Shown one piece after another: positions 1-5,228 of a stretch of 5,234 nt of DNA (positions within the stretch are counted from its first letter, which is position 1; every line of letters starts with the position of its first letter). The notes beneath the pieces are model-generated. The model had not been told where the DNA came from. It worked only from the letters and a program-made list of their open reading frames with translations, and made no database searches. This DNA comes from Blautia sp. (lineage in GTDB: Bacteria; Bacillota; Clostridia; Lachnospirales; Lachnospiraceae). The DNA lies in contig JAFWDX010000080.1 of NCBI GenBank assembly GCA_017515945.1, positions 1-5,234 of the forward strand. The letters run 5' to 3'. The position numbers and the translations under genes were made by a program.

Positions 1-57
1 ACCAAAGTGTAAACAAACCATGAACTGGAACCGTTCATGGTTTGTTTACACTTTGGT
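1..57. repeat. Perfect 25-bp inverted repeat (hairpin, 7-nt loop)
   Basis: Positions 1-25 are the exact reverse complement of 33-57, separated by TGGAACC (26-32). It lies 29 bases past the stop codon of the leftward kinase gene, so a transcript of that operon would fold here into a very stable stem. It could therefore act as a terminator or 3' stabiliser, but the bases after the stem on the minus strand lie outside the window, so a U-tract cannot be seen. The stem is fairly AT-rich and unusually long and perfect for a plain terminator, so a palindromic repeat element is equally possible. The arm may continue beyond base 1. Confidence 0.85.
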
Positions 58-85
58 TACGCTTTGTTCCGGGGGCCAGACCCCA

Positions 86-1348
86 TTATTTATCCGGTAT
101 CCACATCGTAGCGACGGCGCCGCCGCCTTCCCTGGGCCTGATCCGGAGGGTGCCGCCGCACATCAGCTCCAGGCGTTTGCGGACGCTGCTCAGGCCGACG
201 CCGTCACTGTCCGGCTCCATGGCTTTGAGATCCGCCCCGTTGTTTTCGATCGTAATCTCACTGCCGTCGTCCGTGGCGCGGGTACGGATCAGGATGCAGA
301 GCGGCTCGCAGTCCGGGTCCATGCCATGTTTGACGGCATTCTCCACTATGGGCTCCAGGGTCAGGGGCGGGAGGCAGAAAACTGTATGCGGCATGTCATA
401 GACAACCTTCAGGCGGTCGCCGAATCTTACCTGTTCTATGGCCAGGTAGGCTCTGGTATGGGCCAGTTCTTCCTCGAACGGCACCTGTTCGGTTTTGACT
501 ACGGCGCTGAAATTGCGGTGAAGGTATTGGGAAAAATCACGGATCGTTTCCTTGGCTGCCTGCGGATCGGTGTCTACCAGGTAGTAAATGCTGGTCATGG
601 CGTTATAGATGAAGTGAGGCCGCATCTGCAGGACCTTCAGGTCGAATTCCTTTTCGGCGTTTTCCCTGGCCTGGCGGATGGAGGTGTTCATCTGTTCTGA
701 CAGGATGAACACAAACATTGCAAGCGCACCCGCGATCGTTCCATAGGCTACGAGCAGGAGCCCGTAGTAGAATATCTGGAGGATCATGCCGGCCAGCGGC
801 GCGGCCAGATAAACGAACATTGCGTAGAACTGTCTGCGTGTCAGCTTTTCTCGCATCTGCAGCAGCCCAAGGAGGTTCAGGAGCATGATGGCTGCCGGGG
901 GGATGAGCAGAAGGGGATACAGCGGACCGCGCCGGTAAATGCCGTCTGCTCCGATGGAATAGATCACGGTAGTGAACTGTGTATAGACCAGCAGCACGAA
1001 ATAAACTGCCCACAGCGTCATGACCGCGATGAACAGCGGGTTTTTCCATCTTTTTTTCCCGACCAGCTGCAGCATATAGGCTGTCAGCAACGGCATGAGC
1101 AGGGAGGATGACAGGGATTCCATGAATATGCCGGGCTTCAGAAGGAAAGGATAGTGGTAGATCTGCGCAAAATTACCGATGGCCACAGACAGAGTGTAGA
1201 CGATCAGTATGATAAAGCAGGAGATGAAATAATAGCGCATCCAACGGACCATGGGGCGGAAGCTGATCGACAGAATCAGGCCCAATATCGACAGTACCAT
1301 GCCGGCTACACCAACAGAAAAATCGACGAGAAGTCCCCATTCAGGCAT
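86..1348 (-). CDS. Seven-pass membrane sensor histidine kinase, LytS/YehU type
   Basis: A 420-aa membrane sensor kinase, predicted to autophosphorylate on a cytoplasmic histidine in response to an external or membrane signal and pass phosphate to the receiver protein encoded just upstream. About seven hydrophobic segments lie near residues 8-29, 38-60, 77-97, 105-125, 143-163, 175-197 and 200-217. A loop near 130-144 carries the motif YRRGPLY. A short linker leads to a His_kinase (PF06580-like) block, LQMRPHFIYNAM, with H245 as the likely phosphoacceptor. An HATPase domain follows, with N-box LEPIVENAVKHG (331-342), a G1-like ENNGAD (368-373) and G2 GVGLSSV (383-389). The usual Asp of the G1 box (DNG) is Asn here. 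The ATG overlaps the upstream stop by 8 bp and has AGGAGG six bases before it (1355-1360), indicating translational coupling. The typical LytTR partner is absent. The signal is unknown. Confidence 0.93.
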   Translation of the reverse strand: MPEWGLLVDFSVGVAGMVLSILGLILSISFRPMVRWMRYYFISCFIILIVYTLSVAIGNFAQIYHYPFLLKPGIFMESLSSSLLMPLLTAYMLQLVGKKRWKNPLFIAVMTLWAVYFVLLVYTQFTTVIYSIGADGIYRRGPLYPLLLIPPAAIMLLNLLGLLQMREKLTRRQFYAMFVYLAAPLAGMILQIFYYGLLLVAYGTIAGALAMFVFILSEQMNTSIRQARENAEKEFDLKVLQMRPHFIYNAMTSIYYLVDTDPQAAKETIRDFSQYLHRNFSAVVKTEQVPFEEELAHTRAYLAIEQVRFGDRLKVVYDMPHTVFCLPPLTLEPIVENAVKHGMDPDCEPLCILIRTRATDDGSEITIENNGADLKAMEPDSDGVGLSSVRKRLELMCGGTLRIRPREGGGAVATMWIPDK

Positions 1349-1961
1349 GGCGCGCCTCCTGTCCGTCCCGGTTTTCCGGGCATTGAGGGAGGAGATTGAG
1401 TCTCCTGAGTTGTTCGGTTATGTCCCGGGCGTCCAGCGGCTTGACCAGAAATCCTCTGGCTCCTGTATCCCATGCCTTTAGCGCGTAATCGGGAAAGGCT
1501 GTCAGATAAATGACCCGGGTGGTCGGATTGATCGACAACAGTTTTTTACAGATATCGAAACCGTTGACTTTGCCCATTTCAATGTCCAGGAACGCGAGGG
1601 TGATGCGGTTGTTTAACGCAAAATCCAGGGCCTGTGCAGGACTGGAAAAGCCTGTGATCTCTGCTGAGGGCAGGACTTCGCACAGTGTTTTCAGCTCTCC
1701 TGAGAGGATCAGGGGTTCATCGTCCACGATGATCACCACCGGTGCGGGTCCGGACGGATCTTCATCCGGGATAAGAAGCGAGACCTCAACGCCCAGACAT
1801 TTTGCCAGACGCGGCAGCAGCACGAGATCCGGCAGGCGCGTGCCGCTTTCCCACCGGGCGATGGTGGAGCGGTCAATATACATCATGGAAGCAAGCTGCT
1901 GTTGTGTGATACCTCTTTCGGTTCGAAGACGTCTGAGCTTTTCAGAAAAATTTTCCGACAC
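1341..1961 (-). CDS. XRE-type HTH / receiver-domain response regulator (HTH-REC)
   Basis: A 206-aa cytoplasmic response regulator with its DNA-binding domain first. Residues about 5-63 form a Cro/CI-type helix-turn-helix; GITQQQLASMMYIDRSTIAR is the HTH core and WESG the usual following turn. After a short Pro-rich linker (65-74), residues about 75-190 form a receiver: acidic pocket D80-D81, phosphoacceptor D126 in FLDIEM, switch T154 in YLTA, and K174 in LVKPL. All key phosphorylation residues are present, so it should accept phosphate from the kinase encoded immediately downstream in the same operon. Most response regulators place the receiver first, so the order here is reversed. The start is GTG at 1961, supported by AAGGAGG eight bases upstream (1970-1976). 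The last 15 or so residues form a polar tail with no domain. The target genes are unknown; its own promoter and the divergent cyclase gene are the nearest candidates. Confidence 0.93.
   Translation of the reverse strand: MSENFSEKLRRLRTERGITQQQLASMMYIDRSTIARWESGTRLPDLVLLPRLAKCLGVEVSLLIPDEDPSGPAPVVIIVDDEPLILSGELKTLCEVLPSAEITGFSSPAQALDFALNNRITLAFLDIEMGKVNGFDICKKLLSINPTTRVIYLTAFPDYALKAWDTGARGFLVKPLDARDITEQLRRLNLLPQCPENRDGQEARHA
1355..1360 (-). promoter_or_regulatory. Ribosome binding site of the kinase gene
   Basis: AGGAGG on the minus strand sits six bases before the kinase ATG and lies inside the 3' end of the regulator's coding region. It fixes the kinase start and supports coupled translation of the two genes. 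Confidence 0.85.
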
Positions 1962-1969
1962 AGGTAATG

Positions 1970-1976
1970 CCTCCTT
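1970..1976 (-). promoter_or_regulatory. Ribosome binding site selecting a GTG start
   Basis: AAGGAGG on the minus strand lies eight bases before GTG 1961-1959. No ATG has comparable spacing, so this decides the start of the HTH-receiver gene. Confidence 0.85.
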
Positions 1977-1989
1977 GCGTTTATGTTCC

Positions 1990-2035
1990 GCACCTGCCAG
2001 GGCACGCCTGCGGTGTCGCAGTAAATGTGAGGTGC
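1990..2035 (-). other. Possible structured leader RNA of the HTH-REC/kinase operon
   Basis: On the leader side of the regulator gene, GCACCT (1990-1995) pairs with AGGTGC (2030-2035). Inside it, CTGCG (2008-2012) pairs with CGCAG (2017-2021) around a 4-nt loop, and TGCC (1995-1998) can weakly pair with GGCA (2001-2004). Together these resemble a closed multi-branch fold ending about 14 bases before the ribosome binding site. It matches no riboswitch class that I recognise, and short helices of this size can arise by chance. Confidence 0.3.
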
Positions 2036-2052
2036 TGACAGAACAATTACAG

Positions 2053-2058
2053 ATTATA
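2053..2058 (-). promoter_or_regulatory. Candidate -10 element for the leftward HTH-REC/kinase operon
   Basis: The minus strand reads TATAAT here, about 92 bases before the GTG start of the regulator. No convincing -35 is visible 16-18 bases upstream, where the sequence is an AT-only run. It may be an activator-dependent promoter or a chance match in AT-rich DNA. Confidence 0.35.
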
Positions 2059-2068
2059 ATATTTGCCG

Positions 2069-2191
2069 TGTATACTATATATAATTTATATCACAGTCTG
2101 AAATCTTTTCAAGGCAATGATTCAGGAAAATGTGCCAATCTGGAACATGCTATGGAAATATCATAGAGAATAATTTATTTTATAGTATACA
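2069..2191. promoter_or_regulatory. Pair of inverted 11-bp boxes in the divergent intergenic region
   Basis: TGTATACTATA at 2069-2079 is the exact reverse complement of TATAGTATACA at 2181-2191. Each box contains the 6-bp palindrome GTATAC. They flank the centre of the region between the divergent regulator and cyclase genes, and a 9-bp direct repeat ATAATTTAT (2081-2089 and 2170-2178) lies beside them. The placement fits operators for a dimeric XRE-type protein such as the one encoded next door. The local AT-richness makes some of this similarity expected by chance. Confidence 0.4.
2080..2085 (+). promoter_or_regulatory. Candidate -10 element for the diguanylate cyclase gene
   Basis: A perfect TATAAT on the plus strand overlaps the end of the first inverted box. 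No good -35 is present at normal spacing. If used, it would give a leader of roughly 170 nt. In 2086-2260 I see only a weak 6-bp hairpin (2150-2166) and no recognisable riboswitch or small gene. TATAGT at 2181-2186 is an alternative -10, also without a -35. Confidence 0.3.
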
Positions 2192-2260
2192 AAGACAAGT
2201 CCTGTTTTTATTGTTTTTGCAGTTTTGCAGGTATCGTCTGGTCAGGCCAAGGTCAAGGGG

Positions 2261-3439
2261 GTGTGTCTGAGCTTGTTTGCATATTATACTTTGATCAATA
2301 TTATTTCCTGGCTGGCCCTGATGACACTGACCATACTGGTATGGGAGAATGGCAGACTGCCGGATTCTGACAAGCGGCTGTTTTACTTCACATATCTGCT
2401 GATCGCGCTCTCTGCCCTGGCAGAATGGCTTGGGGTATTGCTGAATGGCCGGGACGGGTTTCCGAGGTGGCCGTTGATGGTCATAAAATGTGCGGATTAT
2501 ATTCTGACGCCCATGACCGGGGGAGCTCTGGTGCGGCAGATCCGGATGCGCAACCGTTGGCACAGTGTGCTGAATGTCCTGCTCATATTCAACGCGGTAT
2601 TTCAGGTGATCGCCTGTCCGCTGGGATGGACGGTCAGGATCGATTCGCATAATCATTACACGCATGGACCGCTCTATGGCATTTATGTCGGGGTCTATCT
2701 GTCGGTTCTCGCCATTATGGTCATCGAGTTTATCTTATATGGCAAGACCTTTCGCCGACAGAACCGGTTGTCGCTGTATGCCGTACTGGTGCTGATCATT
2801 GTGGGTGTCGTTGCCCAGGAGGTACTTTCCGGCGGCTACAGGATGGTGTACTGCGCGCTTACCCTGGCAGCCGCGCTGATGTTTATCTATTATACGGAGT
2901 TTACGCAGCTGGCCGCAGATGACTTTGCGGCATACCAGCGCACACAGCTCATGAAGGATCCGCTGACGGGTGTCCTGAGCCGTTATGCTTATAAGCAGGC
3001 ACTCGCTGATCTCGATTCGGCGTCAGGTGTGTCAAAGGATCTGGCTGCGTATGTCATCGATATCAACTGGCTCAAGGAGGCCAATGATACGGTGGGACAT
3101 GATGCGGGCGACGAGATGATCTGCGGCGCCGCAAAGTGTATTGAAAGTGTGTTTGAAGGTACAGGCCGATGCTACCGCATCGGCGGGGATGAATTCGCAG
3201 TGTTTGCAGATCTGGATCCGGCTCATGCCAGGGAGCGGACGGAGGAGCTCATGCGTGTGACGCAGACATGGAAGGGGACTCGGGTGAAGGAGCTGAGCAT
3301 TTCGGTCGGCTGCGCCCACAGCGCGGATCATCCCGGTTTGACAGGTCAGGAACTCATCGAGGCGGCTGATCATGAGATGTATGCCGCCAAGGAAGAATAT
3401 TATCGTCGATTCAGACATGACCGCCGGCGGAGAAGGTAA
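2261..3439 (+). CDS. Membrane-anchored diguanylate cyclase (7TM sensor plus GGDEF)
   Basis: Predicted to join two GTP molecules into the second messenger c-di-GMP at the inner face of the membrane. With the start chosen here it has 392 aa. Seven hydrophobic segments lie near 5-28, 39-63, 70-94, 101-123, 136-161, 169-192 and 194-214, with an external loop carrying YTHGPLY (about 133-139). A GGDEF domain follows: DPLTGVLSR (233-241), metal/substrate region IDINWLKEANDTVGHDAGDE (266-285), active-site GGDEF (308-312) and ADHEMYAAK (369-377). The catalytic motif is intact. The RxxD inhibitory site five residues before GGDEF is absent (EGTG), so product inhibition through that site is not expected. 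The tail is very basic (RHDRRRRR). The start is uncertain: GTG 2261 has AAGG eight bases upstream, TTG 2225 has no binding site, and TTG 2273 is possible. It is transcribed divergently from the kinase operon and is followed by a strong terminator. Confidence 0.92.
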   Translation: MCLSLFAYYTLINIISWLALMTLTILVWENGRLPDSDKRLFYFTYLLIALSALAEWLGVLLNGRDGFPRWPLMVIKCADYILTPMTGGALVRQIRMRNRWHSVLNVLLIFNAVFQVIACPLGWTVRIDSHNHYTHGPLYGIYVGVYLSVLAIMVIEFILYGKTFRRQNRLSLYAVLVLIIVGVVAQEVLSGGYRMVYCALTLAAALMFIYYTEFTQLAADDFAAYQRTQLMKDPLTGVLSRYAYKQALADLDSASGVSKDLAAYVIDINWLKEANDTVGHDAGDEMICGAAKCIESVFEGTGRCYRIGGDEFAVFADLDPAHARERTEELMRVTQTWKGTRVKELSISVGCAHSADHPGLTGQELIEAADHEMYAAKEEYYRRFRHDRRRRR

Positions 3440-3491
3440 GGGATGTCTGGTAAGGAGGGGAAGCCCGAGGGGGAACTGGGGCTGACCCTGT

Positions 3492-3531
3492 AAAAAGGGG
3501 ACGATCCTTTAAAAGGATCGTCCCCTTTTTT
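3492..3531 (+). terminator. Strong, probably bidirectional rho-independent terminator
   Basis: Positions 3492-3510 and 3512-3530 are exact inverted copies. The GC-rich core GGGGACGATCC (3497-3507) pairs with 3515-3525, preceded by five A and followed by six T. It begins 53 bases after the cyclase stop codon and should end that transcript. The A-run on the left supplies a U-tract for leftward transcription too. The core GGGGACGATCCT differs by one base from GGGGACGGTCCT in the hairpin at 5165-5228, so it is probably also a member of a dispersed repeat family. Confidence 0.88.
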
Positions 3532-3534
3532 GAT

Positions 3535-3586
3535 GAGTCACAGGGACAGGTTCCCTGACTCATTCTGAGTCACGGAACCTGTCCCT
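3535..3586. repeat. Palindromic intergenic repeat (GGGACAGGTTCC type) with two possible folds
   Basis: AGGGACAGGTTCC (3542-3554) pairs exactly with 3574-3586. After a C:C mismatch, TGACTCA (3556-3562) pairs with TGAGTCA (3566-3572) around a 3-nt loop. GAGTCAC occurs twice in direct orientation (3535-3541, 3567-3573), so the left part can alternatively form GAGTCA..GGGA / TCCCTGACTC (3535-3561). It contains no gene and no T-run suited to termination. The sequence type is familiar from clostridial intergenic DNA, which is memory rather than a search result. Confidence 0.8.
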
Positions 3587-3624
3587 TTATTCTCATTTCG
3601 GAAATAATCCGGACAGAGACAGAA

Positions 3625-3654
3625 TTGATAAATGATGGCATCAAAGATTATACT
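3625..3654 (+). promoter_or_regulatory. Sigma-A-like promoter of the secreted hydrolase
   Basis: TTGATA (3625-3630) and TATACT (3649-3654), each one base from consensus, are separated by 18 bp. Transcription would begin near 3661, giving a leader of about 63 nt before the ATG. The spacer contains the palindrome TGATG-G-CATCA (3633-3643), a possible operator. Confidence 0.7.
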
Positions 3655-3705
3655 TCATCCTGTAAACAAAAAAGAAAATGCAGTGCTCTTATGTCGTGCA
3701 GGTAT

Positions 3706-3714
3706 AAAAGGAGG
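3706..3714 (+). promoter_or_regulatory. Ribosome binding site selecting the hydrolase start
   Basis: AAAAGGAGG lies nine bases before ATG 3724. With the signal peptide that begins exactly at this ATG, it rules out the longer reading from TTG 3625, which coincides with the -35 box. Confidence 0.88.
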
Positions 3715-3723
3715 TTTTACAGA

Positions 3724-5058
3724 ATGAAGAAAATGACAGCGATGATACTGACGGCAGCCATAACGGCATCGATGGTGACACCGGTCTTTGCAGGTGAGGG
3801 AGAACCGGATGCGCAGCCGGGAGTAAAGAAGGTCTACACCATCAATCACACGCTGGGTGACGGACAGAAGGTCACAAATGTAGTCCTGGAGTATACGGAT
3901 GAGATCGACGCGGGAAGCCTCTCCCTTGATACGTATGAGGTAGAAAACAGAGTCATCACCGCGGTGCACACAAATGCGGAGGCCGCCGAAACGGAGGAAG
4001 ACGTGCCTGGCAATTTCGTGGTGCTGGATCTGGAGGTGCAGAATCCGATCCTGGATGACAGATATGCTACAGATGGCCGTATTGACCAGCAGGTTGTGAT
4101 CGATACCGCGTCTGTGATACAGAAGGCGGATGTCAGCACCGTGAATGGTACGGTCATCGCAGCCGGAGATGAGGTCTATACGACTTCTGCCGGTGAGGGC
4201 GGCATCATGGGGAATGACGCGATAAAGACGCCGGATATGGATCGTTTTGAGGACAATCATTATTATAATGATCCGGACACCCACGTGATCCTGCACTACA
4301 ATTTCTTTAAGCCTGAGGGCTATGAGGAGTCCGGAGAGAAATATCCGCTGGTGCTCTTCATTCCGGACGCATCCGCGGTGGGCAAAGACTGGGAGACCGT
4401 TCTGCAGTGCGGAAACGGCGGTACGATCTGGGCCGAACCCGAATGGCAGGCTGAGAATCCCTGCTTCATAGTGACCATGATCTATGAGGATAAATATATC
4501 AACGATTACAATGAGTATTATGAGAGCTGGCTGACCGGTACCATGAACCTGATCCGCGACGTGGCGCAGACCTATCCGGTCGATGAGAACAGGATCTATA
4601 CCACCGGCACATCCATGGGCGCCATGGCCTCCATGCTGATGATGGAAGAGGATCCGGATCTGTTCGCGGCCGCCTATATGGTCGCCGGCCAGTGGAGAGA
4701 TACAGAGGCCGTCAAGGATATCTGCAATGAGAATATCCTGTTCCTGATGTCCCAGGATGATCCGTCCTACTCCAGAGCAGCGGACAACGTGGATACATGG
4801 GAACGTGAAGGCGGTACCGTCGCCAGAGGCGACCTTGACGCGACCGCGCCGGATGAGGAGCGGACAGCCATGGTAGAAGAGCTCCTGAGCCAGGATGCGA
4901 ATATTTATTTTCTGTCCATCCTGGAAGGATACGGCAGCGTGGACGCGGACGGCAATCCGCTCAAAGGCGGGCATCGCGCGACATTCCGCGTGGCTTATGA
5001 CCTGGGCGGCGTGAAAGAATGGCTGTTTGCGCAGACGAAGTATACTAGAGGGTCTTAA
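3724..5058 (+). CDS. Secreted alpha/beta-hydrolase, EstA / predicted-peptidase (COG4099-like) type
   Basis: A 444-aa exported serine hydrolase, probably an esterase; peptidase activity is suggested only by family naming. A signal peptide (MKK, hydrophobic 5-20, VFA cleavage after residue 23) has no lipobox Cys, so the protein should be released or loosely wall-associated. Residues about 34-160 form a beta-rich region like the Ig-like N-terminal domain of EstA-type esterases. The hydrolase core follows: strand YPLVLFIPDASAVGKDW (207-223), nucleophile elbow GTSMG with S297, an acid in SQDDPS (D345 or D346), and H417 in GGHRATF. The order Ser-Asp-His and the spacing fit the fold. The segment where relatives usually have an HG oxyanion motif reads PDAS here. 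The acidic composition is typical of a secreted protein. It has its own promoter and faces no operon partner. The substrate cannot be read from the sequence. Confidence 0.88.
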   Translation: MKKMTAMILTAAITASMVTPVFAGEGEPDAQPGVKKVYTINHTLGDGQKVTNVVLEYTDEIDAGSLSLDTYEVENRVITAVHTNAEAAETEEDVPGNFVVLDLEVQNPILDDRYATDGRIDQQVVIDTASVIQKADVSTVNGTVIAAGDEVYTTSAGEGGIMGNDAIKTPDMDRFEDNHYYNDPDTHVILHYNFFKPEGYEESGEKYPLVLFIPDASAVGKDWETVLQCGNGGTIWAEPEWQAENPCFIVTMIYEDKYINDYNEYYESWLTGTMNLIRDVAQTYPVDENRIYTTGTSMGAMASMLMMEEDPDLFAAAYMVAGQWRDTEAVKDICNENILFLMSQDDPSYSRAADNVDTWEREGGTVARGDLDATAPDEERTAMVEELLSQDANIYFLSILEGYGSVDADGNPLKGGHRATFRVAYDLGGVKEWLFAQTKYTRGS

Positions 5059-5096
5059 TACGTGGAATGCTTTGCTTCCACGTATTTAGAGCCTCT
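5047..5096 (+). terminator. Long hairpin overlapping the hydrolase stop codon
   Basis: AATACGTGGAA (5057-5067) pairs exactly with TTCCACGTATT (5076-5086). Outward, after single mismatches, TCT (5053-5055) pairs with AGA (5088-5090) and AGAGG (5047-5051) with CCTCT (5092-5096), giving 19 of 21 pairs. The stem contains the last codons and the TAA. It probably ends or protects the hydrolase transcript, but the following sequence has no clear T-run, so termination strength is uncertain. Confidence 0.65.
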
Positions 5097-5126
5097 GCAT
5101 ATACCGCGCGGAAAATCAGGTACATT

Positions 5127-5156
5127 TTTCCATTTATTTGATCGCGCGAGTATAAT
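5127..5156 (+). promoter_or_regulatory. Candidate promoter reading into the terminal hairpin
   Basis: A perfect TATAAT (5151-5156) has TTTCCA (5127-5132, four of six matches to TTGACA) 18 bp upstream. Transcription would start near 5163, immediately before the hairpin at 5165-5228. No gene start follows within the window, so the promoter could serve a gene beyond 5234 or may not be real. The self-complementary CCGCGCGG (5104-5111) and TCGCGCGA (5142-5149) lie nearby, and CGCGCG plus TATAC/GTATA can pair across 5100-5154. Confidence 0.35.
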
Positions 5157-5164
5157 GAGACAAG

Positions 5165-5228
5165 TGAGACAGGGGACGGTCCTCTGTCTCCTCCGTCAGG
5201 AGGAGACAGAGAACCGTCCCCTGTCTCA
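5165..5228. repeat. Very long palindromic repeat (GGGGACGGTCCTCTGTCTC type)
   Basis: Sixteen bases at 5165-5180 pair perfectly with 5213-5228. After one C:A mismatch, thirteen more pairs (5182-5194 with 5199-5211) close on a GTCA loop, so 29 of 30 positions pair. It contains no reading frame and is followed by no T-run in the window. It resembles clostridial intergenic repeats I associate with REP-like elements mobilised by IS200/Y1-type transposases. That link is from general knowledge; no transposase gene is present here. Confidence 0.85.

Noticed and set aside
20..700. 226-codon open frame on the plus strand starting in the palindrome
   Set aside because: It runs antisense to the kinase domain, lacks a ribosome binding site and resembles no protein; a shadow of the kinase gene.
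1510..2166. 218-codon plus-strand frame across the HTH-receiver gene and the intergenic region
   Set aside because: Antisense to a clear two-domain regulator, with Ser/Arg-rich sequence and no ribosome binding site.
2086..2260. c-di-GMP riboswitch upstream of the cyclase gene
   Set aside because: The long leader made this plausible, but I see neither the conserved CAAACC-type segment nor the paired architecture of the GEMM classes.
3479..3590. CRISPR array or tandem repeat cluster
   Set aside because: The repeats are palindromic elements of different sequence, without regular spacing or unique spacers.
3661..3670. TGTAAACAAA shared with positions 8-17
   Set aside because: A 10-base match between two AT-rich places is expected by chance in a window this size.
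3625..3723. N-terminal extension of the hydrolase from TTG 3625
   Set aside because: The TTG is part of the -35 box, no ribosome binding site precedes it, and it would bury the signal peptide 33 residues inside the protein.
3655..4974. 439-codon open frame antisense to the hydrolase
   Set aside because: Composition is His/Ile/Arg-rich and repetitive as expected of a reverse-strand shadow; the plus strand has a promoter, ribosome binding site, signal peptide and catalytic motifs.
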